Shown: positions 45,168 to 54,251, counted from the first letter of the stretch. The stretch is 62,411 nt of DNA from an uncultured Eubacteriales bacterium (GCA_934488615.1 CAKSSJ010000011.1:1-62411); one strand, 5' to 3'. Made by a program: numbers and translations. The notes: generated from the letters alone by a model not told the origin.

Positions 45168-47711
45168 TTCTATAATTTCATCAATTTTTGTTTTTGGATT
45201 TTTCTCTCTGATTTCGTCGAGGAATTTGCCGATTTTTGCGTGAACGGAATCGACCTCACGCTCAAATTCCGCCGCCGACATTCTCAGCACACCGAAACGA
45301 ACCGCCGAAAGCTGAATGAGATTATCCGACGTAACGACCCGCACACGGTCGTTTTTGCCGATCTCCGAAATGAGCTTTTCGATATAAACGTCGCCCAGCT
45401 CCCTCTCCTTGGTATAGACGACATGAATATTGTGAAAATCGAACCGCTCGCCCGTGTTCCCCGGCACCTTGTATGCGTCAAAAACGAGCACGACGTTGTT
45501 CTTCGTGTAGGCGCTATAATTGCACATTATCTCCATCAGCCGTTCCCTCGCCGCTCCGAGGTCGGTATCGGCAAGGCTTTTCAGCTCGTCCCACGCAAAA
45601 ATAACGTTGTAGCCGTCCACGAGGACATAGCTTTTGCGTTCGGTCAGCTCAAAATCCGTCTGATTTTCGTCATTCTTCTTCGCCGTCGGTCTGTAGAGCT
45701 CATATTTCGGCTTGCCGAATTCGCGCTCCATTATCGCCTCAAGCTCCTTATCGTCAATGTGCAGATTTCTGCGGTTGACGGGCGGAGTGTAGGGCTTTTT
45801 CTTTTCGAGACAGCTTTCAAGGTGCATGTATTCCCCGACCCTGTTCCACTTCACGCCGAAGCCGCCTCCGTGAGCACAAAAGACGGAATCGGGTGTGTTT
45901 TCAAGGTCTGCCTCGGGGTCGTATGCAAGCTCGGCTATCACCTTTTCCGCGTTGTGGCAATCGTCATAGCCTGCGCTCTCGCAGTAGAGACGGCCTCTGC
46001 CGCCCGTATAAGCCGCAACCTCGGAGGCATAGCCGTTCAGCTCGGTAACAGGCGCTCTGCCCCTCAGAACGGAAATTCCGCCACTCTCCTCGGGCGAATC
46101 AAAGCTTCCCGACTTCATTCTGATATCGTTTATCGCCCTGCCTATCTGCTCGCTCGGCACCTCAAGCCTGAACGCAAAGTACGGCTCAAGCAGCTTAGAT
46201 TTCGCCTGCATAAGACCCTGTCGCACCGCTCTGTAGGTCGCCTGGCGGAAGTCGCCTCCCTCCGTGTGCTTGATGTGCGCCCTGCCTGCTGCAAGTGTGA
46301 TTTTCATATCCGTTATCGGCGAGCCCGTCAGCACTCCGAGGTGCTGCTTTTCGCTCAGGTGCATGAGTATCAGCCTTTGCCAATTGCGGTCGAGCGTGTC
46401 CTCACTGCAATCGGTTCTGAAAATAAGTCCGCTTCCCCTCGGCAACGGCTCCATGATGAGATGTACCTCGGCATAATGGCGCAGAGGCTCATAGTGACCG
46501 ACGCCCTCAACGGTATTCTCTATCGTTTCCTTATACATGACCCTGCCCGAGTCGATGTCTATTTTTACGCCGAAACGCTCGGCAACAATGCTTTTGAGTA
46601 TCTCAGCCTGCACCTCACCCATCAGTCCGACGTGAATCTCTTTGAGGTGGCTGTTCCATGTCACATGGAGCTGAGGATCCTCCTCCTCAAGCTCGCGGAG
46701 CTTCGGCAAAAGTGTATCAGCATCGCATCCGTCCGGGAGCACAACGCGGTAATTCATGACAGGCTCAAGCGTCGGCTTCTCCCCTGCCGCTTCAAAGCCG
46801 AGCCCCTGTCCGTTATGCGTTTTGTCAAGACCGGTCAAGGCACATATCTCACCCGACTTCGCCTCGTCCACCGTTGTAAATTTTGCACCCGAATAAAGTC
46901 TTATTCCGCTGATTTTTTCGTCGCCAATCATCTCTCTGACCTTGACGGAGCCGCCCGTGAGCTTGATGTGGGTCAGGCGCACACCCTGCGGATCATGGCT
47001 TATCTTGAACACCTTTGCGCCGAAGGCTTCGGGATATTCGGGCTGAATCGTGTATTTTTCAAGCGCGTTTATGAATTCGTCAATGCCGTCAAGCTTCAAG
47101 CCCGAGCCGAAGAAGCACGGGAAAACCTGCCTTAATTTAATTGCTTCGGCGATTTCCTTTTCGTCTATCGCTTCGCCGTTAAGATATTTTTCCATCATGC
47201 TCTCGCTGCAAAGCGCCAAGCCCTCCGACACGGCGCCCTCATCGCCGAAATCGACAAATTCGCCGTCAAGCTCGGAATTGAGGTTTTCGATTATCTCCTC
47301 ACGGCTCTTTCGCGCAAAGTCCATTTTGGTAACAAAAACAAATGTCGGAACGTTATAGAGCTTCAAAAGCTTCCACAGGGTCAGCGTGTGCGACTGAACG
47401 CCGTCAAGTCCGCTGATGACGAGGATAGCATAATCGAGCACGGCGAGGGTTCGCTCCGTCTCGGAAGAAAAGTCAACGTGGCCCGGTGTATCGAGCAGTG
47501 TGACCTCGATTTCATCAGTTGAAAAAACCGCCTGACTTGCAAAAATCGTAATGCCCCTTTCGCGCTCAAGAGCATGAGTATCCAAAGCCGTGTCACCGTG
47601 ATCGACACGACCTATTTTACGCAATTTCCCCGTGCGGTAAAGCATCGCTTCAGCGAGCGTCGTTTTACCTGCGTCAACATGAGCCAAAATTCCTGCAACG
47701 ATCTTTTTCAT
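45165..47711 (-). CDS. TetM/EF-G-like ribosomal GTPase fused to a Rae1/YacP-type NYN nuclease domain
   Basis: 848 residues. Residues 1-650 are a translation-factor GTPase of the ribosomal-protection type: G1 AHVDAGKTTL, G2 RERGITI, G3 DTPGHVDF, G4 TKMD, then EF-G-like domains II-V. Residues about 690-848 are a YacP/Rae1-type NYN domain: YVLVDGYNVIFAW, VVLVFDAYKVPG, VVYTKERELGDVYIEKL, RVVTSDNLIQ. In Bacillus, Rae1 cuts mRNA in the ribosomal A site, which is where TetM's domain IV also acts. The fusion thus links a factor that enters the A site to an A-site nuclease. Tetracycline resistance is not implied. The start follows GAGGTAGCT. Confidence 0.9.
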   Translation of the reverse strand: MKKIVAGILAHVDAGKTTLAEAMLYRTGKLRKIGRVDHGDTALDTHALERERGITIFASQAVFSTDEIEVTLLDTPGHVDFSSETERTLAVLDYAILVISGLDGVQSHTLTLWKLLKLYNVPTFVFVTKMDFARKSREEIIENLNSELDGEFVDFGDEGAVSEGLALCSESMMEKYLNGEAIDEKEIAEAIKLRQVFPCFFGSGLKLDGIDEFINALEKYTIQPEYPEAFGAKVFKISHDPQGVRLTHIKLTGGSVKVREMIGDEKISGIRLYSGAKFTTVDEAKSGEICALTGLDKTHNGQGLGFEAAGEKPTLEPVMNYRVVLPDGCDADTLLPKLRELEEEDPQLHVTWNSHLKEIHVGLMGEVQAEILKSIVAERFGVKIDIDSGRVMYKETIENTVEGVGHYEPLRHYAEVHLIMEPLPRGSGLIFRTDCSEDTLDRNWQRLILMHLSEKQHLGVLTGSPITDMKITLAAGRAHIKHTEGGDFRQATYRAVRQGLMQAKSKLLEPYFAFRLEVPSEQIGRAINDIRMKSGSFDSPEESGGISVLRGRAPVTELNGYASEVAAYTGGRGRLYCESAGYDDCHNAEKVIAELAYDPEADLENTPDSVFCAHGGGFGVKWNRVGEYMHLESCLEKKKPYTPPVNRRNLHIDDKELEAIMEREFGKPKYELYRPTAKKNDENQTDFELTERKSYVLVDGYNVIFAWDELKSLADTDLGAARERLMEIMCNYSAYTKNNVVLVFDAYKVPGNTGERFDFHNIHVVYTKERELGDVYIEKLISEIGKNDRVRVVTSDNLIQLSAVRFGVLRMSAAEFEREVDSVHAKIGKFLDEIREKNPKTKIDEIIE

Positions 47712-47767
47712 AGCTACCTCGATTGATTTTATTCTGAAAATATTTTACCAAAAATCCCCTAAAAAGT

Positions 47768-47800
47768 AAATAAGGATTGCCGTTATGACAACCCTTATTT
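47768..47800 (-). terminator. Terminator after the ProX gene
   Basis: Minus strand AAATAAGGGTTG, 9 bases, CAATCCTTATTT, then ACTTTTT. Confidence 0.7.
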
Positions 47801-47802
47801 TG

Positions 47803-48297
47803 CTAATCATTTAATTCCGCTATATCGACCGTATTTCCATGCTCACGCATGAGCCTTATGAGGTCTTCGGCTTTCAGCCAAACTGTCGCCGTATTGTCGT
47901 TCGGGTGAACGCCGATTATCTGCGGCTCGTCAAGAAAATCCTTGTCGATAAATGCGTGAACCCTCAGCTCCGTGTCGTTCAGCACTCCGAGCGGAGTAAC
48001 GGAACCCGGCGTCAAGCCCATTATTGCGAGCAAATCATCGGGTGAAGCAAAGGTCAACGGCTTCGTGCCGTTTTGCTTTCTGAACTCCTTCAAATTAACT
48101 CTCTTGTCACCCTTTACGGTAATCAGATAATAGTTCCTCTTTTTATCGTCGCGGACGAAAAGATTTTTCGCATCACATTCGGGATAAGGCAGATTAACTT
48201 CATCAAGCTCCGCCATGTTGAACACCGCCTTGTGTTCCGTTACCTCGTATTCAATGCCCTTTTGTGTTAAATAATCATATATTTCCTGCTTGTTCAT
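47803..48297 (-). CDS. proX: Prolyl-tRNA deacylase, YbaK/ProX family
   Basis: 164 residues of the YbaK/EbsC fold. LFVRDDKKRNYYLITVKGDK, the lysine motif KRVNLKEFRKQ, and a final GVHPNDNTATVWL are typical of the ProX/PrdX branch, which frees alanine wrongly charged onto tRNA-Pro in trans. It is soluble and cytosolic. The gene overlaps the 3' end of the upstream acetyltransferase by 23 bases. The start ATG lies in that overlap. Confidence 0.9.
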   Translation of the reverse strand: MNKQEIYDYLTQKGIEYEVTEHKAVFNMAELDEVNLPYPECDAKNLFVRDDKKRNYYLITVKGDKRVNLKEFRKQNGTKPLTFASPDDLLAIMGLTPGSVTPLGVLNDTELRVHAFIDKDFLDEPQIIGVHPNDNTATVWLKAEDLIRLMREHGNTVDIAELND

Positions 48298-48742
48298 ATT
48301 CGTGCCTCCTACCTAAAATCAACTCCATTTTCACATGAGGAATTCCGTCCTCAAGAAATTCGTCTGAGCAAACAACGAAGCCCTCACGCTCATAGAAGCC
48401 TATCGCATATGTCTGCGCCTCAATGTAAATCTTCTCGGGTCTCAGCTTTTCCATGACGATATCTATTGCGTTTTTCAACAGCTCGCCGCCAAGCCCCTTT
48501 CCGTGCTCCATTGTGAGCACTCTGCCGAGCTGAACCGTTTCGTCGTCCTTGCGAAAAGCACGGAGGTACGCCGTGATTTTTTCGCCCGATTTATAAAAAA
48601 TATGCAGGCTTTTATAATCAATATCGTCTATATCCTGATAAGCGCACTTCTGCTCAACAACAAAAATCTGCACTCTCGCTTTTAAAATTTCATACACTTC
48701 CGTCGGGGAAAGCTCATTAAAAAATTTTGCTTCGGGTCTCAT
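48275..48742 (-). CDS. GNAT-family N-acetyltransferase, ElaA-like
   Basis: 155 residues. The early segment VYEILKARVQIFVVEQKCAYQD and the acetyl-CoA binding loop LGRVLTMEHGKGLGGELLK (R/QxxGxG/A-like) are characteristic of ElaA-type GNATs, followed by AQTYAIGFYEREGFV. The acceptor is unknown. The gene overlaps the deacylase gene by 23 bases, so the pair is one operon. Confidence 0.9.
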   Translation of the reverse strand: MRPEAKFFNELSPTEVYEILKARVQIFVVEQKCAYQDIDDIDYKSLHIFYKSGEKITAYLRAFRKDDETVQLGRVLTMEHGKGLGGELLKNAIDIVMEKLRPEKIYIEAQTYAIGFYEREGFVVCSDEFLEDGIPHVKMELILGRRHEYEQAGNI

Positions 48743-48808
48743 TATTCTCTGCCTTTACGTGTTCTTTTCAGATTAGATTTTACTCTTAAAGCCGCTTGCC
48801 GTCAATAT

Positions 48809-48835
48809 AAAAAGCCCGCATAATGCAGGCTTTTT
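48809..48835. terminator. Bidirectional terminator
   Basis: AAAAAGCCCGCA and TGCAGGCTTTTT stem with a three-base loop. Confidence 0.8.
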
Positions 48836-48840
48836 AAAAA

Positions 48841-48993
48841 TTATTTCTTGTTATTTTTATCATTACAGCAAGAGCATTGACTGCAGCTTCCGCCGCAGCA
48901 GCCGCCGTTTTTCTTGCGCTTGACGATTGAACAAACCGCGCCGACAATTACAAGCACAAGAACCGCAATTATCACAATATCCCAAATATTCAT
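48841..48993 (-). CDS. FeoB-associated Cys-rich membrane protein (second copy)
   Basis: 50 residues: one membrane helix (IWDIVIIAVLVLVIVGAVCSI), a basic junction VKRKKN, then a Cys-rich tail GGCCGGSCSQCSCCNDKNNKK. It has the same layout as the protein at 14451, but a different Cys pattern. Its ATG overlaps the feoAB stop (TAATG), so the two are strictly co-translated. A terminator follows. Confidence 0.85.
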   Translation of the reverse strand: MNIWDIVIIAVLVLVIVGAVCSIVKRKKNGGCCGGSCSQCSCCNDKNNKK

Positions 48994-51335
48994 TATATTC
49001 CGACCGCCGATCCGATAAGATAAATCAAGAATGAAACCACCCACGCAACAACGCACTGCCAAAGGACAACACCTGCCGCCCATTTGAAGCCAAGCTCACG
49101 CTTGATTGAAGCTATCGCCGCAACGCAGGGGGTGTAAATAAGGCTGAACACGAGCATTGAAGCCGCCGCAAGCGGAGTGAGCACCGTTGCTACACCGCTT
49201 CCGAAAAGAACCTGCATTGTCGAAACAACGCTTTCCTTTGCCATGAAACCGCTGATGAGAGCCGTGCAAATTCTCCAATCGCCGAGTCCGAGCGGCTTGA
49301 ATATCGGAGTAAGCAGGCCCGATATCTCCGCAAGAATGCTGTCCGCAGAATCCGTGACCATATTAAAATGAAGATCAAAGCTTTGCAGGAACCAGACTAC
49401 CACCGTTGCAATAAGTATGATTGAAAACGCCTTCTGCAAAAAGTCCTTCGCCTTTTCCCAAAGCAGTTGTGAAACGTTCTTTATTCCCGGCAGTCGATAA
49501 TTTGGAAGCTCCATAACGAACGGAACGGGCTCGCCCTTGAACATCGTTCCTTTATACAGAAATGCCGCCAAAATTCCGAGCAGAATTCCGAGGACGTAAA
49601 GTCCCGACATGATAAATCCGCCCTTACCCGGGAAAAATTCACTGACGAAGAACGAATAAATCGGAAGCTTTGCCGAACAGCTCATAAAAGGAGTGAGCAA
49701 AATCGTCATTTTTCTGTCGCGCTCGCTCGTCAGCGTTCTTGTTGCCATAACCGCAGGCACGGTACAGCCGAAGCCGATAAGCATGGGGACAATGCTCTTG
49801 CCCGAAAGTCCGATTTTTCGGAGCAGCTTATCCATGACGAATGCCACTCGCGCAATGTAGCCGCTGTCCTCCATCATTGAGAGGAAGAAAAACAGGGTAA
49901 CGATTATCGGCAAGAAGCTCAGCACACTGCCGACGCCCGTGAAAATTCCGTCAATTATGAGACTGTGCACCGCCGAATTGACATTTGCCGCAGTCAGCGC
50001 CGCGTCCGTGATTGCCGAGAGCTTGTCGATTCCCATTGCCAGAAGATCCTGAAGCCATGCGCCGATGACGTTGAAGGTCAGGTAAAAGACAAGAACCATT
50101 ATAGCGATGAAGCATGGAATCGCCGTATATTTGCCTGTAAGTATTTTGTCTATTTTTTCACTTCTTATGCGTTCCTTGCTCTCCCTCGGCTTAACGACTG
50201 TTTTTTCGCAGAGCTTTTCAATAAAATCAAAACGCATATCGGCTATTGCCGCACTTCGGTCAAGTCCGCATTCGACCTCCATCTGCTGAACAATGTGTTC
50301 AAGCAGTTCATGCTCGTTCTTGTCAAGCTTGAGCTGATTCAGAATGAGCGGATCGCCCTCGATCGCCTTTGTTGCGGCAAAGCGAACGGGAATCTCGGCA
50401 TTTGCGGCATGATCCTCAATAAGATGCACAACGGCATGAATACATCTGTGAACCGCGCCGTTGTGATCGTTCTTGTCGCAGAAATCCTGCTTGAGCGGCC
50501 GTTCCTGATACTTTGCAATATGTATCGCATGCTTTATCAGCTCGTCAACACCCTCGTTCTTCGCCGCCGAGATCGGAATAACGGGTACGCCGAGCATCGC
50601 TTCCATTCCGTTCACGTCGATAGAGCCTTGATTGCCTACGACCTCATCCATCATGTTCAGGGCAACTACCATCGGCACATTCATCTCAAGCAGCTGCATC
50701 GTCAGATAAAGATTTCTTTCGATATTTGTCGCGTCAACGATATTGATTATCGCCTTGGGCTTGTCATTGAGCACAAAATTTCTCGAAACGATCTCCTCGC
50801 TGCTGAACGGTGACATTGAATAAATTCCCGGCAGATCCGTAACCTCGGTGTTCTGGTAGCCTCGGATCATTCCGTCCTTGCGGTCAACCGTTACACCGGG
50901 GAAATTGCCGACATGCTGTTTTGCTCCCGTGATTTGATTAAAAAGCGTTGTTTTGCCGCAGTTCTGATTACCGACAAGGGCATAAGTAAGTTTTGTTCCG
51001 TCGGGCAGAGGATTTTCCTCCGCCTTTGAGTGATATTTACCGTCCTCACCCAAGCCGGGATGCTCCGAAGCCTTGATTCTGTCCGCGTCCTTGTATTTGT
51101 CCTTAATTTTTTGTATGGGCTTTATTTCGATCTGCTCGGCCTCGGCAAGTCTCAATGTCAGCTCATAGCCGTGAATCTGCAATTCCATGGGATCTCCCAT
51201 CGGCGCAAGCTTTATAACGGTGACCTCGGCACCCGGGATCATGCCCATGTCCAGAAAATGCTGACGCAGAGCGCCCTTACCGCCAACCCTCAGTATTGCG
51301 GCGCTCTTGCCTACAGCCAGTTCATTCAATCTCAT
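48993..51335 (-). CDS. feoB: FeoA-FeoB fusion ferrous iron transporter
   Basis: 780 residues. Residues 1-75 are a FeoA domain (LNELAVGKSAAILRV, GAEVTVIKLAPMGDPMELQI). A charged linker leads to FeoB: G1 VGNQNCGKTTLFNQ, G3 DLPGIYSMSPFS, G4 ALNMMDEV. The transporter part has the Gate motifs PMLIGFGCTVPAVMATRT and FMSCSAKLPIYSFF. Unlike the FeoB at 14652, the loop between the first two membrane helices is short. Start: ATG at 51335 has AAAGGA about ten bases upstream; an earlier ATG is too close. No RTTAG-N6-CTAAY site is seen upstream, so its regulation differs. Confidence 0.96.
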   Translation of the reverse strand: MRLNELAVGKSAAILRVGGKGALRQHFLDMGMIPGAEVTVIKLAPMGDPMELQIHGYELTLRLAEAEQIEIKPIQKIKDKYKDADRIKASEHPGLGEDGKYHSKAEENPLPDGTKLTYALVGNQNCGKTTLFNQITGAKQHVGNFPGVTVDRKDGMIRGYQNTEVTDLPGIYSMSPFSSEEIVSRNFVLNDKPKAIINIVDATNIERNLYLTMQLLEMNVPMVVALNMMDEVVGNQGSIDVNGMEAMLGVPVIPISAAKNEGVDELIKHAIHIAKYQERPLKQDFCDKNDHNGAVHRCIHAVVHLIEDHAANAEIPVRFAATKAIEGDPLILNQLKLDKNEHELLEHIVQQMEVECGLDRSAAIADMRFDFIEKLCEKTVVKPRESKERIRSEKIDKILTGKYTAIPCFIAIMVLVFYLTFNVIGAWLQDLLAMGIDKLSAITDAALTAANVNSAVHSLIIDGIFTGVGSVLSFLPIIVTLFFFLSMMEDSGYIARVAFVMDKLLRKIGLSGKSIVPMLIGFGCTVPAVMATRTLTSERDRKMTILLTPFMSCSAKLPIYSFFVSEFFPGKGGFIMSGLYVLGILLGILAAFLYKGTMFKGEPVPFVMELPNYRLPGIKNVSQLLWEKAKDFLQKAFSIILIATVVVWFLQSFDLHFNMVTDSADSILAEISGLLTPIFKPLGLGDWRICTALISGFMAKESVVSTMQVLFGSGVATVLTPLAAASMLVFSLIYTPCVAAIASIKRELGFKWAAGVVLWQCVVAWVVSFLIYLIGSAVGI

Positions 51336-51354
51336 AGTATTCATTTCCTTTGCT

Positions 51355-51374
51355 GAATAATATACTGTTTATTC
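51355..51374. promoter_or_regulatory. Inverted repeat upstream of feoAB, possible operator
   Basis: GAATAA, 8 bases, TTATTC, 20 bases before the feoAB start. It is AT-rich and unlike the operator set of the first feo operon. Confidence 0.4.
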
Positions 51375-51415
51375 GCTTTTAATGATACTCCAAAAAATGC
51401 CCTCTGTCAATAAAT

Positions 51416-51441
51416 AAGCCCGCAGTTTACACTGCAGGCTT
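51416..51441 (-). terminator. Terminator after the APC permease gene
   Basis: AAGCCCGCAGT and ACTGCAGGCTT stem-loop with a four-base loop. Confidence 0.65.
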
Positions 51442-51458
51442 TTCAAAAAAATTGCTTT

Positions 51459-52886
51459 TTATTTCTTGCTTTTTGCTTTTTTCTTTACACTTCTCGGATT
51501 ATAAAGAATTGCTCCGAGAAGCATGATAACTCCGGCAACAATAATGAAGCCGATATTCTTTATACCGTGCTTTGCAATAGCGGCATAGATAAACAGGCAT
51601 GCACCTGCAAAAGACAGAATCGGCATAATAAAGCGACGGAAAACGTTGAATTCCTTTCCCTTTACCATGAGCATAACATAAAGCGGAAGATAGAATGCGT
51701 AAACACAGATAAGCGGAAGCTCTGTAGAGTCAAAGAGGAATATAGAGCCTTTTCCCGTGTAGCTTGCAAAAGGAGTAAGGTTAGCCATGTAGAAATAGAA
51801 GAGCCAAAGCGCATTAAAGATAAGCGCAACGATCGAAGCGTTTGAGGGCATCTCCGTGGCATGGTCAAGCTTGCCGAGGAAATCGGGTCTCGGTCCGTGA
51901 TTTCTTGCCGCAAGAGAATAGAATCCGCGGTCACACGCAAGAGTAAGTCCGTTAAGAGTTCCGAGACATGAAACTGCAATGAATACAGTCAAAATTGTTC
52001 CGGCAACGTTTCCGAAAATTGTCTTGAACGCAAGGCTTGCACCGTTCGGGAGAAGCTCGGCAGTCTTGATGCTGCCCGAAATTCCGATATAGTAAAGCAT
52101 ATAAACAACGACAACGATAATTGTTCCGAGAACAAGAGCACGGGGAAGATTCTTCTTTGCGTCCTTAAGCTCGGAGTTGATAGCCGTAGCGATAACCCAG
52201 CCTTCATAAGCAAAAACAGATGTGCAAACACCGGCAAGAATAAGATGCGTTGAAACGCCTTGCCTTGCAACCTGTGTGCTTGAAACAATATTTCCCTCGG
52301 CGTCCTTAACAAGTTCAACAACAGAATTCATGTTATCTATAAGAACTCCGTTTTTGATTCCGTAAATTGTTCCGACAACAGCCATAAGAATAAGCGGAAT
52401 AAGCTTGATTACGGTTGTTGAAACCTGGAAATGGCCTGCAAGCTTCGGAGAAAGCGTATTAAGCGCAAAGCTGAGAATAAGATAAACAAATGCGAGAACC
52501 ATTGTTTCCGCAGAGTTCAACTCAAATCCGAAAAGAACCATTGTATATCTCGCCGAAAGCCATGCAAGCGCAGATGTCATTGCCGGGTAGTAAATCGTAG
52601 CCATGAACCATCCGACATAATAAGCATACTTGCTGCCGACAAGGGCCTCGGAATAGTCAACAACACCGTTGATTTTCTCGAATTTTGTTCCCATAACGGC
52701 GAACGTGTAGGCACTGATGACCATAACAATACCGCCGATAAGCCATGAAATAAGTGCGACCGGCAGGTCACCCTTTGTGATGTTGAGCATCGCCTCTGCC
52801 TTGAAGAAAACACCGGAACCGACAACGATTCCGACAACCATGCAGATAGCGGTGATCAAACCGTATTTCTTTTTCAATTCTGCCAT
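51459..52886 (-). CDS. APC-family amino-acid permease
   Basis: 475 residues with about twelve hydrophobic helices. It begins with AELKKKYGLITAICMVVGIVVGSGVFFK, the helix I signature (GSG) of the amino-acid/polyamine/organocation family, here of the LAT/SteT-like type. SVFAYEGWVIATAINSELK is the helix VI region with the usual kink. It exchanges or imports an amino acid, which is not identified. The ATG at 52886 follows GAGGGG. A LysR-type regulator diverges from it; the overlapping promoters at 52936-52979 suggest that this regulator controls the permease. Confidence 0.93.
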   Translation of the reverse strand: MAELKKKYGLITAICMVVGIVVGSGVFFKAEAMLNITKGDLPVALISWLIGGIVMVISAYTFAVMGTKFEKINGVVDYSEALVGSKYAYYVGWFMATIYYPAMTSALAWLSARYTMVLFGFELNSAETMVLAFVYLILSFALNTLSPKLAGHFQVSTTVIKLIPLILMAVVGTIYGIKNGVLIDNMNSVVELVKDAEGNIVSSTQVARQGVSTHLILAGVCTSVFAYEGWVIATAINSELKDAKKNLPRALVLGTIIVVVVYMLYYIGISGSIKTAELLPNGASLAFKTIFGNVAGTILTVFIAVSCLGTLNGLTLACDRGFYSLAARNHGPRPDFLGKLDHATEMPSNASIVALIFNALWLFYFYMANLTPFASYTGKGSIFLFDSTELPLICVYAFYLPLYVMLMVKGKEFNVFRRFIMPILSFAGACLFIYAAIAKHGIKNIGFIIVAGVIMLLGAILYNPRSVKKKAKSKK

Positions 52887-52935
52887 GTGGATTAAATCCC
52901 CTCTCTTTTTTAAAAAATCCAAAAATTGTAGAAAA

Positions 52936-52964
52936 ATTATACAATAAAACTTGAAAAAAGTAAA
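52936..52964 (-). promoter_or_regulatory. Promoter of the APC permease
   Basis: Minus strand TTTACT, 17 bases, TATAAT. Confidence 0.55.
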
Positions 52965-52979
52965 CCTACATATTATAAT
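52951..52979 (+). promoter_or_regulatory. Promoter of the LysR gene
   Basis: TTGAAA, 17 bases, TATAAT. It overlaps the permease promoter in the opposite direction. Confidence 0.65.
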
Positions 52980-53021
52980 ATATCTATTACAAAATGTTAT
53001 TACGTTAGGAATGATAACTAT

Positions 53022-53897
53022 ATGGACTCAGAAAAATTTCATGCTCTTTTAAAAGCAATAGAATGCGGCAGTCTCACCGGAGCCGCCGAAGAGCTCGGTT
53101 ATACCCAGGCAGGACTCACGCATATGATGAACCGACTGGAAAAGGAAATCGGCGTTTCGCTTCTCCAGCGAACAAAACTCGGAGTAAAGCTTTCCCCCGA
53201 CGGCAAGGATCTTTTGCCGTATATCAAGAACTTCACCGATGCCGCCTCGGCTCTCGACACGGCAATCGGGAACATCAAGGCGGACGACAACAAGGTAATA
53301 AGAATCGCCGCATATTCGAGCATTGCGAACCATTGGCTCCCTGTTATTATAAGCAACTTTCGTAAAGAAAATCCAAATGCAAAATTTGAGCTTCACGTCG
53401 GCTTGCCGGAGGAAATCTCACGTCTTGTTGCAAACAGTGAGGTTGACCTCGGCTTTATGAGTCTTATCAAAAACAATAAGTTCGATTGGATTCACCTGCT
53501 TGACGACCGTATTTTTGCAGTTCTTCCGCCGAACGACACCAACTCTGACGATTACATCACAATGGACTTTTTTCAGGATAAGTCGTTCTTTATTCCGACC
53601 TACGGCGCTGACGGCGACATTCTGAGAATCATTCAGGACAGCGGAATCGAGCCGAACATCAACTCGACGACGGTTGACGACGCAACGGTTGTTTCAATCG
53701 TCAGCCACGGCCTCGGCTACAGCATACTGCCGAAGCTCATTCTTGACGGAATGAAGGGCAACGTTATCACCAAGCCGCTCTACCCCGACGAGCACCGCGA
53801 CCTCGGAATTATCGTGAAGTCAAAGAATACAATGCCTCTCATCGTTCAAAAATTTGTCGCATGCAGTAAAAGGGTCATCAGAGAGCTTGAAGAATAA
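53022..53897 (+). CDS. LysR-family transcriptional regulator
   Basis: 291 residues. The N-terminal helix-turn-helix (AIECGSLTGAAEELGYTQAGLTHMMNRLEKEIGVSLL) and a linker helix lead to a periplasmic-binding-like effector domain (IRIAAYSSIANHWLPVIISN). It has the standard family length. It diverges from an APC permease and is likely its regulator, with a small molecule such as an amino acid as co-inducer. The start follows AGGA. A strong terminator follows. Confidence 0.93.
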   Translation: MDSEKFHALLKAIECGSLTGAAEELGYTQAGLTHMMNRLEKEIGVSLLQRTKLGVKLSPDGKDLLPYIKNFTDAASALDTAIGNIKADDNKVIRIAAYSSIANHWLPVIISNFRKENPNAKFELHVGLPEEISRLVANSEVDLGFMSLIKNNKFDWIHLLDDRIFAVLPPNDTNSDDYITMDFFQDKSFFIPTYGADGDILRIIQDSGIEPNINSTTVDDATVVSIVSHGLGYSILPKLILDGMKGNVITKPLYPDEHRDLGIIVKSKNTMPLIVQKFVACSKRVIRELEE

Positions 53898-53902
53898 AAT
53901 AA

Positions 53903-53945
53903 GACTGCGGCAGGACGGGTAATTTCGTTCTGCCGCAGTTTTTTT
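53903..53945 (+). terminator. Terminator of the LysR gene
   Basis: ACTGCGGCAG and CTGCCGCAGT stem-loop with T-run. Confidence 0.88.
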
Positions 53946-53999
53946 AAAATAAAAAGCAGATAACCGAAGTTACCTGCCTTGTTCGCTGTTTAAATTAAA

Positions 54000-54251
54000 T
54001 CAATACTTGAACATGAAGAAAATCGTAATGCCAAGTGTAAGAATAAAGAAAGCGATTGCGGAAATTCTTGTAAGCTTAACGAGCTTCTGTTCCATAGTTC
54101 TGCCCTTACTCTTGCCGAAGAATGTGTCGGCACCGCCCGAAATAGCTCCCGAAAGACCTGCTGAACGGCTCTCCTGAAGAAGAACGACGATTATAAGGAA
54201 AACTGCAAGAATTATAAGAACTGCTCCGAATACATACTGCAAAGCACTCAT
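54000..54251 (-). CDS. secG: Preprotein translocase subunit SecG
   Basis: 83 residues, two membrane helices (about 6-26 and 59-80) with the conserved loop VLLQESRSAGLSGAISGGADTFFG between them, typical of SecG. It is an accessory subunit of the SecYEG channel. The ATG at 54251 follows GGAGG by seven bases; a TTG six bases earlier is too close to the site. It appears monocistronic in this window; the rnr/smpB genes often found next to secG are absent. Confidence 0.95.
   Translation of the reverse strand: MSALQYVFGAVLIILAVFLIIVVLLQESRSAGLSGAISGGADTFFGKSKGRTMEQKLVKLTRISAIAFFILTLGITIFFMFKY

Noticed and set aside
45240..47135. A 631-codon open frame on the plus strand opposite the GTPase-nuclease gene
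   Set aside because: It has no ribosome site or known motif, and its composition (many Arg, His, Leu) is that of a shadow frame of a high-GC gene. The minus-strand gene has all family motifs.
45165..47711. Tetracycline resistance gene
   Set aside because: The N-terminal part resembles ribosomal-protection proteins, but the fusion to a Rae1-type nuclease and the housekeeping surroundings argue for a cellular role; no mobile element or resistance context is present.
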